The notes beneath the pieces were generated by a model. That model ran no database searches, had not been told where the DNA came from, and saw only the letters and a list, made by a program, of their open reading frames with translations. DNA of 64,000 nucleotides from Bacteroides intestinalis (lineage in GTDB: Bacteria; Bacteroidota; Bacteroidia; Bacteroidales; Bacteroidaceae), in contig NZ_QRZF01000002.1 in the NCBI RefSeq assembly GCF_003464595.1, positions 416,052-480,051 on the forward strand, given 5' to 3'. This document shows, one piece after another, positions 24,722 through 33,431 of this stretch (its first letter is position 1; each line of letters opens with the position of its first letter). Made by a program: the position numbers and the translations under genes.

Positions 24722-24805
24722 GTGATTAGTGTTTAGTGATAAGTGATTAGCACCATGCGGAATGTTGCGCAACCCGCTAATCACTTATCACTAAACACTA
24801 ATCAC
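24722..24805. repeat. Interspersed inverted-repeat element, copy 1
   Basis: A perfect 29-bp inverted repeat (24722-24750 with 24777-24805) built of GTGATTAG-like words, with a 26-nt loop starting CACCATGCGG. A second element with the same loop start lies at 38205-38290. The right arm reaches into apbE and supplies its last two codons and stop. It lies between convergent genes and could fold as a bidirectional terminator. Confidence 0.85.
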
Positions 24806-25820
24806 TTGTTATAAATCGTTCCATCCCTTTCGTATAGTATGTTTGAAGTTCTCCCTTCTCATCCGTGTAGATAAAGCAGGCATCAATATCTGGGTGGGCA
24901 TCGGCAAACCGTTCGGCTTCTTCCAATCCCATCACCATGAAAGCGGTGGCATAAGCATCAGCACTCATGCAATCTTTGGCTATTACCGTGGCGGATAAGA
25001 TGTTGTGTTGCACCGGATATCCCGTTCTTGGGTCTATGGTATGCGCATATTTCTTTCCATCCTTATAATAGAAATTACGGTAATTGCCTGAAGTAGCAAT
25101 GCCCACACCCGTTACATTCAGTACCGTTTGTAATTCCTGATTGATAGATAGCGAATCATCTACCGGCTTATTGATACCGATGCGCCACAAATCTTTCTTT
25201 GGATTTTCTCCCTGGGCTACAATTTCTCCACCTATATCTACCATGAAATTCTTAATGCCTTTCTTTGCGAGAAATTGTGCTATTACATCTACGGCATACC
25301 CTTTAGCAACGGCACTACATGATAGCATCATGCGTTCATCCTGCTTCACAACCTTTCCTTCATTGGATAGGGCTACTTTGGTATATCCCGTAATGTCCAG
25401 CAGACTATCTATCATGGCCGAATCAGGAAATGCACCTTTCTTGAAACCAAATCCCCAGGCATTGGCCAATGGGGCAACCGTAATGTCGAATGCACCATCC
25501 GTTTCTTTGGAAATTTCCATACTACGACGGAATACATTCGTGAAAAAAGTGTCCGGTACAATATCCTCGTTGCGGTTGATTCGCGTAATTGTGGCCGTAT
25601 CATTAAAGGGGGATAGAGAGCCGTCAAACCTCTTCAATTCTTCGTCAATTTCAACTTTCAAGTCACCATCATACTGATAGGTTATATTATAAACCGTGCC
25701 GAATATCAATCCGTTTATTGTATAATAAGGTTGCGTACGGTTGTGACGTGCAAGTATCCAGATTGTTCCCAATACAAGCAGGGCAATCCATAAGAAATTT
25801 CTCTGTGCCTTCTTTTCCAT
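24798..25820 (-). CDS. apbE: FAD:protein FMN transferase (ApbE)
   Basis: A 340-residue flavin transferase that attaches FMN to Thr/Ser of target proteins such as Rnf/Nqr subunits. An N-terminal membrane anchor or signal (FLWIALLVLGTIWILA) places it on the periplasmic side. Family blocks: GTVYNITYQYDGD, DGAFDITVAPLANAWGFG, SCSAVAKGYAVDVIAQFL, VDIGGEIVAQGENPKKDLWR, GIATSGNYRNFYYKDGKKYAH, TIDPRTGYPVQHNILSATV, and SADAYATAFMVMG with the metal-binding Asp. Full length. It is followed by the inverted-repeat element, which overlaps its stop codon, and is 9 bp downstream of mntP. Confidence 0.93.
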   Translation of the reverse strand: MEKKAQRNFLWIALLVLGTIWILARHNRTQPYYTINGLIFGTVYNITYQYDGDLKVEIDEELKRFDGSLSPFNDTATITRINRNEDIVPDTFFTNVFRRSMEISKETDGAFDITVAPLANAWGFGFKKGAFPDSAMIDSLLDITGYTKVALSNEGKVVKQDERMMLSCSAVAKGYAVDVIAQFLAKKGIKNFMVDIGGEIVAQGENPKKDLWRIGINKPVDDSLSINQELQTVLNVTGVGIATSGNYRNFYYKDGKKYAHTIDPRTGYPVQHNILSATVIAKDCMSADAYATAFMVMGLEEAERFADAHPDIDACFIYTDEKGELQTYYTKGMERFITSD

Positions 25821-25829
25821 AAATGAAGT

Positions 25830-26411
25830 TTAACTAAAGAACAAGTGTTCTATTAATATTTTGGTTCCGATGATAATCAGGATAATACCTCCCCAGAGTT
25901 CTGCCCGTAGTCTTCGTGCAATGCCACATCCAAAGCGGATACCGAATAGTAATCCTATAAGAGACATGGCGAAAGATACAAAGCCAATGATAGAAATGGG
26001 AGGGAGTATTTCTGAGAAATCACGCATACCCAGAAATGCAAATGAGACTCCAATAGCCAATGCATCGATGCTGGTTGCAACGGCTAATGCGAGCACTACT
26101 TTCAAGCTTTTCGGGTCGTATTCTTTTTTGCAATCTTCGTCCTTGAAAGACTCTCTGACCATGCGTCCGCCCAGAAAAGCAAGAATGGCGAAAGCGATCC
26201 AATGATCCAGACTCTCTATCAGATGGCTGAATGTGCTGGCGCCTATCCACCCGAGGAGTGGCATGATGGCTTGAAATAATCCAAAGAAAAAAGCCATGGT
26301 CAGCATAGGCTGCCATAGCGTACGTTTCAGAAGAATGCCACTGGCTATGGAGACGGCGAAACAATCCATCGCGAGTCCCACGGCAAGAAGCCAAATCTCT
26401 AATCCGGTCAT
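25830..26411 (-). CDS. mntP: Manganese efflux pump MntP
   Basis: A 193-residue inner-membrane protein with six predicted helices in two repeated halves. The conserved MntP acidic motifs are VGLAMDCFAVSIASG (DxxxxS) and VATSIDALAIGVSF, both with the membrane Asp used for Mn2+ export. Length is normal. It lies 4 bp after the DUF6048 gene and 9 bp before apbE, so it is probably cotranscribed from upstream. No yybP-type Mn riboswitch is visible. Confidence 0.92.
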   Translation of the reverse strand: MTGLEIWLLAVGLAMDCFAVSIASGILLKRTLWQPMLTMAFFFGLFQAIMPLLGWIGASTFSHLIESLDHWIAFAILAFLGGRMVRESFKDEDCKKEYDPKSLKVVLALAVATSIDALAIGVSFAFLGMRDFSEILPPISIIGFVSFAMSLIGLLFGIRFGCGIARRLRAELWGGIILIIIGTKILIEHLFFS

Positions 26412-26415
26412 AGTT

Positions 26416-27180
26416 TTAGAATGGTAGTTTATAAGTGATTGTATAAGTTACGCCCATTGTGTTGGAGCCATATTTGCCGAATCCGGGTACATACCAGGGA
26501 TCTCCGTACTCTCCTGTAGATGAACTTGTGCGGAATTTGAAGCGCAATCCCCAGCCCATATAGAGTTCTTTCCATATATGTGCACGGATGCCGACACAAA
26601 ATTCAAACCATTGCATGGATCCTTTCATTCCTTTGTGATTGAAGGGTAAGCTTCCACCCCAGATGTCATCTACCTGGTTCGGATTACCAATGCCTCCGCC
26701 ATAGATAGGATCATCTACCGAGAGGGTTGCTATATCATACTTGAAACTACTCATGGCGTAACGTAGTCCCACAAACAGGTAATTCTTGAATTTCTTTTTG
26801 AAAAGAGCGTTGTAGTTCATTCCGATACGGAAATAAGGCGCATTGCTCTTGTAGTGGGTACCATTATCATTCCATGCATCGGTGCCGCCATATCCAAGTT
26901 CTACTATCGGGAAGAAACGGTTTTTGAGGTTAACGTCCACCGCTACTTCCGAACTTAAAAAATCACTTCCGAAAGCTTTGCTTCCGATACCCCATAAATC
27001 AACACTGACGGTCACGCCATTGTATAGCGGGAAAGCTTCCTCATCAACTTCTTTCTTTTGCTCTTTCGGCGGATTAGAGGCAGGAGGACGGTTGCTGTTT
27101 TGTGCTTGTACCGGAAATCCGGCCAACAAACAAAGCACCAGATTAATTACGATAAAAGAGCTTAAGATTTTCCGTTCCAT
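26416..27180 (-). CDS. DUF6048-type outer-membrane-like beta protein
   Basis: A 254-residue exported protein. A signal peptide (about 1-26, FIVINLVLCLLAGFPVQAQ) is followed by a Pro-rich linker and an alternating beta pattern with aromatic girdles, ending in aromatic VTYTITYKLPF, as in small outer-membrane barrels. GWGLRFKFRTS and YFRIGMNYNALFKKKF are typical strands. It overlaps the preceding DUF6452 gene by 38 bp, and in Bacteroidales the two families occur as a pair. Function unknown; an envelope role is inferred. Confidence 0.7.
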   Translation of the reverse strand: MERKILSSFIVINLVLCLLAGFPVQAQNSNRPPASNPPKEQKKEVDEEAFPLYNGVTVSVDLWGIGSKAFGSDFLSSEVAVDVNLKNRFFPIVELGYGGTDAWNDNGTHYKSNAPYFRIGMNYNALFKKKFKNYLFVGLRYAMSSFKYDIATLSVDDPIYGGGIGNPNQVDDIWGGSLPFNHKGMKGSMQWFEFCVGIRAHIWKELYMGWGLRFKFRTSSSTGEYGDPWYVPGFGKYGSNTMGVTYTITYKLPF

Positions 27181-27643
27181 AAATGCTTACTTCTGCTGTT
27201 TGAATATATATGGAGTCAAGTATATGACGGCTATATGATCTGCCTGTGATGTTTTGCTTCATCTGGTAGCCGCAATCCATTGAAAGGAAATATGGCGTAT
27301 TCTTCTGGCGGATGACAATCGTATCTTTTTTAATCTTAACGTCTTTGCTATAATGGAATACCAGTACGGTAGAGTCTGCCGTATAGCGTAGTGGTAATGA
27401 TAATCCGTGTACTCTCTTCTGGTTATTGAGGATGATAGAATCTGTGCCGAATGCGGTGATGGTGAGCGAGTCAAGAGTATCATTCACAACCCTTTCTGTC
27501 TCTCCGTCTATTTTATAAAGATAGCATTGCATCATCGGACGTGCATTCATAGAGCAGTCTTCTTCTTCCGAACAGGAAGAAACGATACTGATAATAGGAT
27601 AAGCAATCAGACAAAGCAATATCAGTTTTACTAATTTTCTCAT
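27143..27643 (-). CDS. DUF6452-type lipoprotein
   Basis: A 166-residue protein with a lipobox (PIISIVSSCSEEEDC) after a short hydrophobic signal. The remainder is beta-rich (LTITAFGTDSIILNNQKRVHG, DCGYQMKQNITG) and is probably anchored in the outer membrane. Its 3' end overlaps the DUF6048 gene, suggesting coupled expression and a joint function. It starts 4 bp after the glycosyltransferase gene. Confidence 0.7.
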   Translation of the reverse strand: MRKLVKLILLCLIAYPIISIVSSCSEEEDCSMNARPMMQCYLYKIDGETERVVNDTLDSLTITAFGTDSIILNNQKRVHGLSLPLRYTADSTVLVFHYSKDVKIKKDTIVIRQKNTPYFLSMDCGYQMKQNITGRSYSRHILDSIYIQTAEVSIYGTENLKLFYRN

Positions 27644-27647
27644 AGTC

Positions 27648-28601
27648 TTATATTGTTTTTTCTATTTGATATTTATTTCGTTCAGGAGCATTGCGTGAAA
27701 TCAGTTCGCCAAGGAAGCCGGCAAGGAACAATTGTGTTCCGATAATCATGGCGGTCAGCGATAAGTAGAAGTAGGGGGAGTCGGTAACCAAACGGTAAGG
27801 CATCCCGCTATGCATATGGTATAGTTTTGTAGCGCCTACGATGACTACTGCAATAAAGCCGAAGATGAACATAAGTGAACCGAGAAGTCCGAAAAAGTGC
27901 ATCGGTTTTACTCCGAAAGCTGACAGGAACCAAAGTGAGATCAAGTCCAGGTATCCATTAAAGAAACGATTCAAACCGCCGAACTTCGTCTTGCCGAATT
28001 TGCGTGCCTGGTGTTGAACAATCTTTTCTCCGATCTTTTTGAAACCGGCATTCTTGGCAAGGTAGGGGATGTAACGATGCATTTCGCCATACACTTCAAT
28101 GTTCTTCACCACATCTCTCTTGTAGGCTTTCAGGCCGCAATTAAAGTCGTGCAGGTTTTTGATACCGGATACTTTGCGTGCCGTTGCATTGAATATTTTT
28201 GTAGGAATGGTTTTTGAAAGCGGATCGTAACGTTTTCTTTTCCAGCCGGATACCAGGTCGTAATCATCCTCTGTAATCATCCGGTATAGTTCGGGTATTT
28301 CGTCCGGGCTATCCTGTAAATCTGCATCCATTGTAATGACAACATCTCCTTGTGCCTTTTCGAAGCCACAATATAATGCCGGAGATTTGCCATAATTACG
28401 GCGGAACTTAATGCCATGTACTGCATCTGATTCTCGACTCAGTTCTTCGATAATTTGCCAGGAGCGGTCGGTACTTCCGTCATTCACGAAAATTACTTCG
28501 TATGAAAAGCCGTGGGCTTTCATCACCCGTTCAATCCATGCGTACAGTTCCGGAAGTGATTCTTCTTCATTATACAAAGGAACGACAACTGAAATATCCA
28601 T
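27648..28601 (-). CDS. Family 2 glycosyltransferase (polyprenyl-phosphate sugar transferase type)
   Basis: A 317-residue membrane enzyme. The GT-A domain (about 1-225) has VVPLYNEEESLPELYAW, VIFVNDGSTDRSW and MDADLQDSPDE with the DxD metal motif, plus DFNCGLKAYKRDVV. Two C-terminal membrane helices (about 230-255 and 270-300) anchor it, as in DPM1/GtrB-like enzymes that load a sugar onto a polyprenyl phosphate. The sugar is unknown. It starts 56 bp after the DUF4199 gene and heads the run of genes reaching apbE. Confidence 0.88.
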   Translation of the reverse strand: MDISVVVPLYNEEESLPELYAWIERVMKAHGFSYEVIFVNDGSTDRSWQIIEELSRESDAVHGIKFRRNYGKSPALYCGFEKAQGDVVITMDADLQDSPDEIPELYRMITEDDYDLVSGWKRKRYDPLSKTIPTKIFNATARKVSGIKNLHDFNCGLKAYKRDVVKNIEVYGEMHRYIPYLAKNAGFKKIGEKIVQHQARKFGKTKFGGLNRFFNGYLDLISLWFLSAFGVKPMHFFGLLGSLMFIFGFIAVVIVGATKLYHMHSGMPYRLVTDSPYFYLSLTAMIIGTQLFLAGFLGELISRNAPERNKYQIEKTI

Positions 28602-28657
28602 CTTTCTATATTACGATTAAACTGTTTTCTATATACACTATTTCTTTATCCTTTATT

Positions 28658-29212
28658 TTATCTTCCTCCGATATAATCTGCCGGTGGGCGCTTCATAACG
28701 AACAAAGCGATGGGAATGGCAAGTAATGATCCCGTAAAAACATTCATCGACATCATTTGCATCGTGATTTTTATCGGAGTCAGTAAACGCACCTGGCTTA
28801 AGCCTTCCCTTAATTGTTCAATATATGCGTCAATGCCGGGCACTGCTTTATATGTAATTTCCCAGGAGTTCAACATCGTTTCATAGGAATTCAATATAAA
28901 CCCTTGGTCAATAAAGCGGATATATATATAATGTGCCACGGCTGTAAGCAATGCGGCAAACATATACATAAATAAGGTGAAAATCCATGCATGAAGAAAA
29001 CTTATTGTCCCGCCACATACCATGTTCCGGTACATGCGCACGTAATAATACGCCATAAAGGGTACACATAAAGTTAGTCCTATAAAAATGGAAAAGAGAA
29101 ATGGTACGGTAATACCCAGAGGGAACAGTATGAATTTCAAAATCCAAAAACCGCCCAAGTAAGTGCCGAACAACATGGCATATCGTTGCAAGTAACCTTT
29201 GTTTTCTGTCAT
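28658..29212 (-). CDS. DUF4199 membrane protein
   Basis: A 184-residue protein with four hydrophobic segments (about 15-35, 37-55, 72-95 and 150-175) separated by a long soluble loop (about 100-145). This is the layout of the Bacteroidetes DUF4199 family. Function unknown. It lies directly upstream of the GT2 gene, with which it commonly co-occurs. Confidence 0.75.
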   Translation of the reverse strand: MTENKGYLQRYAMLFGTYLGGFWILKFILFPLGITVPFLFSIFIGLTLCVPFMAYYYVRMYRNMVCGGTISFLHAWIFTLFMYMFAALLTAVAHYIYIRFIDQGFILNSYETMLNSWEITYKAVPGIDAYIEQLREGLSQVRLLTPIKITMQMMSMNVFTGSLLAIPIALFVMKRPPADYIGGR

Positions 29213-29302
29213 CTTTCATTAGGAATAATGGCGCAAAGGTATAAATAATATTGTTTGTAGCCCGTGTATTCTTGTTAAAGTTGAAAAAAGTTTGGGCAAA
29301 GT

Positions 29303-29333
29303 ATTGCATGTTTCATAAAAATGCCTACCTTTG
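29303..29333 (+). promoter_or_regulatory. Promoter of the SRP RNA / tRNA-Thr unit
   Basis: ATTG (29303-29306), a 19-bp spacer, then TACCTTTG (29326-29333) fits the Bacteroides -33/-7 consensus. Transcription would start near 29340, shortly before the SRP RNA outer stem. Confidence 0.7.
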
Positions 29334-29352
29334 CACCCGCAAACAAGAAAAA

Positions 29353-29450
29353 CGGGTAAGTCCTATACGGCCAGCTCCCTTCGAATCCTCCAGGGCTTGA
29401 TCGCAGCAAAGGTAGTTGGTTGTAGCGGCGCGATATAGTAAGCTTGCCCA
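29353..29450 (+). ncRNA. ffs: Bacterial small signal recognition particle RNA
   Basis: About 98 nt that fold into one long hairpin. The outer stem GGGTAAG (29354-29360) pairs with CTTGCCC (29443-29449) and CTATA (29363-29367) with TATAG (29434-29438). The apical part carries CCAGGGCTTGATCGCAGCAAAGG, the conserved domain IV layout (CAGG opposite GCAGCA) bound by Ffh. Length and layout fit the small bacterial SRP RNA. A strong promoter precedes it, no terminator is seen before tRNA-Thr 3 nt later, and a clear one follows the tRNA, so the two RNAs are probably cotranscribed. Confidence 0.8.
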
Positions 29451-29453
29451 CCC

Positions 29454-29527
29454 GCCTCTTTAGCTCAGCTGGCCAGAGCACGTGATTTGTAATCTCGGGG
29501 TCGTTGGTTCGAATCCGACAAGAGGCT
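29454..29527 (+). tRNA. tRNA-Thr (anticodon UGU)
   Basis: A 74-nt cloverleaf. Acceptor GCCTCTT pairs with AAGAGGC, with discriminator T. The D-arm is GCTCAGCTGGCCAGAGC and the anticodon loop TTTGTAA gives UGU (Thr). The T-arm is TCGTTGGTTCGAATCCGA. CCA is not encoded. Confidence 0.96.
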
Positions 29528-29533
29528 CAAAAG

Positions 29534-29572
29534 AAAAGAGATACGTTCTACGAAGAATGTATCTCTTTTTTT
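29534..29572 (+). terminator. Terminator after tRNA-Thr
   Basis: AAAAGAGATAC (29534-29544) pairs with GTATCTCTTTT (29559-29569), helped by an inner TTCT/AGAA, and runs into eight T. It ends the SRP RNA-tRNA transcript. Confidence 0.9.
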
Positions 29573-29624
29573 TATTTGTTTTTTGTAAAAAAAGTGATAG
29601 CTTTGCTTTGTAAAACCTAATATT

Positions 29625-32525
29625 ATGATGCGGATATCCTCTTATTTCCTATATGTAACTCTTATTTTTCTTCTTTTACTCCCTTTTGGCAAGGCAGTTG
29701 CCGGTTGGAATAGCTTCATTGTTAATTTCGATAAAAACCTTTATGGTAAAGGTGCTCAGACTTGGAAAATAGCTCCTTATGATGATCATTGGGTGTACTT
29801 TGCAAATAAGAACGGTATGGTGCAGTTTGATGGAAACGTCTGGACGGTATTTCCGATGAATAACTTTTCTGATGTACGTTCTGTATTGGCATCGACTACC
29901 CAAAAGCGTATCTATGCAGGTGGTATTAATGAGTTCGGGTATTATGAACCGTCGGAAGATGGAGAGTTGGTCTATCATTGCATGTCCGATACGCTGGAAA
30001 GAGATTGCCGTTTTGTTGGTAATGTCTGGGGAATCCACGAAGCTGATAATATTCTTTATATACAAGGCGACGATCGTGTAGTGAAATATCTGAATGGTAA
30101 ATACACCGCTATTGAAATGAATGCTAAAATAGATTGTTCCAATATGGTGAATGGCATTCTTTATATAGGTACTGATCATGGCGTGTGGGTATTGGTTGGA
30201 AATACTTTTTTCCCTTTACAGGGGGCTGATATTCTGGCTTCCAATCGTATCCGTGGAATTATTCCTCATAAAGGTGGGGGTGTTATTGTGGTTACTGCTT
30301 ACAATGGCTTGTTTTATTGCAACGGGCGTACCACAGTACCTTTTATCACTGGTGCCGAAGACTTTATGCGTGAAAATGAAGTTTTCTGTGTGGCTGCTCA
30401 GGATGATAAAATCGCTCTGGGAACTATTCATAAAGGTCTGTTATTGATAGATTGCTCCACGATGGACGTAAAATACTTCAATGAGAATAACGGATTACGT
30501 AATAATACAGTGCTTTCTGTAGCCTTTGATAGCCGGGGTAACTTGTGGGCAGGGCTAGATAGCGGTGTGGACTATGTTTCTTTAAGTTCCTCTTTCACCA
30601 ATCTATATTCGTATCCTTATTCTTATGGTACAGGTTATACGGCTGCTATGGAAGACGGCTATTTGTATCTGGGAACTAATCGTGGTCTTTATTATACCTC
30701 TTATCCGGTGAGGTTGAACGGTAATTTGCCGGATATCCACCCCATTCCCCAATCCAGTGGTCAGGTCTGGAATCTTTGTAAGATTGGAGATGATCTCTTT
30801 TGTCTGCACGACCGGGGCATTTTTCAAATAAAAGGTACGAACATGTACCGAATCACAGATATCACGGGCGCCTGGTATTGCCAGGAAGTAATGGGATATC
30901 CTGATCGTATGTATGTCGGTGTTTATAACGGCCTTTATCTTTTGGAGAAACAATCGGGAGAGTGGCGTGTACTTTGCAAGATAGATGGCTTTCAGGACTC
31001 GTGCCGTCTGTTTGAACAAGAATCAGCAAAAGTATTGTGGGTATATAATTCCGGTAGCATTACCCGTGTTGAATTAAGTGAAGACCTAACCCGCCAAATC
31101 AGCGTGAAATCTTATGGTGTGGAAGAAGGGTTTCCGGTGGAACGTCAGATTTACGTTGCTAAAATAGAAGGGCGTGTTTATTTTACTACTCCTCACGGCA
31201 TCTATAAATATAATGTCCATAAGGATATGATGGAACCATGTAGTGACCTGAATAATTTATTAAATGGTGCTGTTCCCTATACCCGATTGCTGGAGTATCA
31301 CGAACGTCTTATCAGTCTGAGTCCCCATGAAATCTGTATAGCCAATCTGGGAACTTATAAAAGAGGAGCCAATACCAGTATCAACCCTATCCGCCAGTCT
31401 TTTCTTGAACTGGGACAGGATTATGAGGCAATCATTCCTTTGTCCGATTCGCTCATGGTAATTCCCAATGAAGAAGGTTTTGCTTTGTTTACGGTTCCCG
31501 AAGTGAGGCATAGGCAAGATCTGACCCATTCTGTATATATAAGGAATATGTATCTTACTTATCCTAAGGATTCACTGGTGTATACAGCTAATTTTTTAGG
31601 AAAAAAGCCTTCCCTTCTGGTTGACTACACATCAAATTCCGTTCGTTTTGAATATGGACTTGCCTTTTTTGATTTGGATGGTGATGATATTCGTTTTCAG
31701 TATCGCTTAAATAAGGGAGTCTGGTCCGACTATACTACTGTGCGTATTAAAGAGTATAGTAATCTTTCTGAAGGTGACTATACTTTTGAGGTGAAGGTTA
31801 TTTATCCGGATGGCACTACCTCGTCGGATGAACTCTCTTTCCGTATCCTCCCGCCGTGGTATCGTAGTGTAGCTGCTTATGTCTGTTATATTATTCTTGC
31901 ATTCTTAGGCTTGTGGTATATCTACCGTTGGGATGATATCCGTGTGAAGCGTAAAAAAGAGCAGGCTGTTGTAGAAAAAGATAAGGAACTGCATGAAATG
32001 GAAAAGGAGTTTGAAGCTGATAAAGCTCGCCGTGAAAAGCAGATCGTACAATTGGAAAAAGAAAAGTTGGAATATGACCTTCAGCATAAAAGCCAGGAGA
32101 TGGCCAACCTGATGATAAACTTTGTTCGCAAAAATGAGATGCTGACCGAGATTAAATCGGAGATCATCAAAGTGGCTTCTTCGTTGAGAGGAGAAGGGGC
32201 TCGCGAAGGCAAACAACTCCTTTTAGTCATCAATAGCAAGATAGATTCTAATATCCAGAGTGATGAAGTTTTGAAGCGTATCGAAGATCAATTCGATTTG
32301 ATTCATAATAATTTCATGAAGCGTCTTCATGCCCGTCATCCCGATCTCTCTAATAATGAACGCATGATGTGTGCCTATTTGAAGATGAATCTCTCCACTA
32401 AGGAAATTGCTCCTTTACTGAACATCTCCGTTCGTGGTGTCGAAACCATTCGCTACCGCCTGCGTAAGAAGTTTGGTTTGGAGCGTGAAGATAGCTTGAC
32501 GGATTATTTGAGTAATCAACTGTAG
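29625..32525 (+). CDS. Membrane-spanning propeller sensor with LuxR-type DNA-binding domain
   Basis: A 966-residue one-component regulator. A signal sequence (about 1-26) is followed by a periplasmic beta-propeller region (about 30-640; repeats such as WVYFANKNGMVQFDGNVW, NGLRNNTVLSVAFDSRGNLW), a Y_Y_Y-type beta-sandwich (about 670-740, GDDIRFQYRLNKGVW), one membrane helix (about 747-768), a charged coiled coil (about 775-840) and a C-terminal LuxR/GerE-type helix-turn-helix (MKMNLSTKEIAPLLNISVRGVETIRYRL at about 915-950). There is no kinase or receiver, so the sensed signal must reach DNA in the same chain. This is the known Bacteroidales ligand-binding-sensor/HTH family. No polysaccharide-utilisation genes lie next to it, so target genes are not evident. 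Confidence 0.85.
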   Translation: MMRISSYFLYVTLIFLLLLPFGKAVAGWNSFIVNFDKNLYGKGAQTWKIAPYDDHWVYFANKNGMVQFDGNVWTVFPMNNFSDVRSVLASTTQKRIYAGGINEFGYYEPSEDGELVYHCMSDTLERDCRFVGNVWGIHEADNILYIQGDDRVVKYLNGKYTAIEMNAKIDCSNMVNGILYIGTDHGVWVLVGNTFFPLQGADILASNRIRGIIPHKGGGVIVVTAYNGLFYCNGRTTVPFITGAEDFMRENEVFCVAAQDDKIALGTIHKGLLLIDCSTMDVKYFNENNGLRNNTVLSVAFDSRGNLWAGLDSGVDYVSLSSSFTNLYSYPYSYGTGYTAAMEDGYLYLGTNRGLYYTSYPVRLNGNLPDIHPIPQSSGQVWNLCKIGDDLFCLHDRGIFQIKGTNMYRITDITGAWYCQEVMGYPDRMYVGVYNGLYLLEKQSGEWRVLCKIDGFQDSCRLFEQESAKVLWVYNSGSITRVELSEDLTRQISVKSYGVEEGFPVERQIYVAKIEGRVYFTTPHGIYKYNVHKDMMEPCSDLNNLLNGAVPYTRLLEYHERLISLSPHEICIANLGTYKRGANTSINPIRQSFLELGQDYEAIIPLSDSLMVIPNEEGFALFTVPEVRHRQDLTHSVYIRNMYLTYPKDSLVYTANFLGKKPSLLVDYTSNSVRFEYGLAFFDLDGDDIRFQYRLNKGVWSDYTTVRIKEYSNLSEGDYTFEVKVIYPDGTTSSDELSFRILPPWYRSVAAYVCYIILAFLGLWYIYRWDDIRVKRKKEQAVVEKDKELHEMEKEFEADKARREKQIVQLEKEKLEYDLQHKSQEMANLMINFVRKNEMLTEIKSEIIKVASSLRGEGAREGKQLLLVINSKIDSNIQSDEVLKRIEDQFDLIHNNFMKRLHARHPDLSNNERMMCAYLKMNLSTKEIAPLLNISVRGVETIRYRLRKKFGLEREDSLTDYLSNQL

Positions 32526-32621
32526 AGTTTGAAAAAGAAGTTCTATCTTTGTCAGTGCTTTTTGATGTGCGTTTTAGATGCATAGAGCTTTCTTTGAATA
32601 ATGTTTTTATTATAATAGAAT

Positions 32622-33062
32622 ATGAAACCCGATTTTGACTACAGCGAGGTGCCTTATGCCTTCGCTCATTGCTTTAACACAAAATGTCCACGCGCCGCCA
32701 AATGTTTGCGTTACTTGGTAACCTCCTACATTCCTTTGCAGCTCACCGTTGTTTGTGTTGTGAATCCTGCCCTCACAGCTTCTCAGGAAGTTGAACCCTG
32801 CTCTTTTTTTATACCTGATCGTATGAAACGCTATGCCTCAGGTATCACTCATCTGCTAGATAAGATTCCGCATGCCGAAGCTCTTGTCATTAAACGCGAG
32901 ATTTATAATTTCCTTGGCAGAAATATGTATTATCGCATCAAAAACCATGAACGTCTTGCTACTCCTGCCCAGCAGGAGCACATTCGTCAGATTTTCCTTA
33001 ATCATGGAATCAAGGAAGAACCTGTGTATGACACGTATGTGGAGAAGTATGATTGGGAATAA
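32622..33062 (+). CDS. DUF6078-type protein
   Basis: A 146-residue soluble protein. The N-terminus has four cysteines in a metal-site-like layout (AHCFNTKCPRAAKCLRYLV and a later PCSFFIPDRM). The C-terminal half is helical (NFLGRNMYYRIKNHERLATP). It fits a small Bacteroides-restricted family of unknown function. The Cys spacing suggests zinc or Fe-S binding; this is inference. It stands alone, 96 bp after the propeller regulator. Confidence 0.65.
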   Translation: MKPDFDYSEVPYAFAHCFNTKCPRAAKCLRYLVTSYIPLQLTVVCVVNPALTASQEVEPCSFFIPDRMKRYASGITHLLDKIPHAEALVIKREIYNFLGRNMYYRIKNHERLATPAQQEHIRQIFLNHGIKEEPVYDTYVEKYDWE

Positions 33063-33431
33063 GATCCTTGCTACTATATTAGGTGGTAACAGTTCTGCTT
33101 TTTCTCAGCTATTCTCACCGTATTGAGAATATTTTCTCAATACGGTGAGAGTCTTTACTCAAAGCGATGAGTATTTCTTCTCAATGCGGTGAGAATATAT
33201 TCTTTCTATAGCGAGAAAAAGTCGTTTATGTAGTTCCCTGATATTAGTTGACTACTTTAAATCTTATCCCTAAACTTGATTGGCTAAGAAAATTACTTGC
33301 TCTGAATAAAGAAGAATTTCAATTAGATTAATTTTTTTGAGACTTGGCGAATTGTGATAATGAAAATATCCTTAACTTTGGCCGGATATTTTTATAAAAC
33401 ACGAAAATAGCACTTTTTTAAGATTCGCATT
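33063..33431. other. Intergenic region with a 22-bp-period dyad array
   Basis: A 370-bp gap. It contains the four-unit palindrome array annotated at 33114-33193 and further AT-rich sequence up to the next start. A TTGGC-rich stretch near 33,380 may be promoter sequence for the gene at 33432. No coding frame stands out. Confidence 0.5.
33114..33193. repeat. Array of four dyad-symmetric repeats, about 22-bp period
   Basis: Four 14-mers of the form CTCA-N6-TGAG start at 33114, 33136, 33159 and 33180. The first two form a perfect 16-bp inverted repeat with a 4-nt loop. Steps are 22, 23 and 21 bp, close to two helical turns. Confidence 0.85.

Noticed and set aside
29275..29481. Minus-strand open frame across the SRP RNA and tRNA-Thr
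   Set aside because: It is antisense to two structured RNAs with a promoter and terminator on the plus strand; no protein family features.
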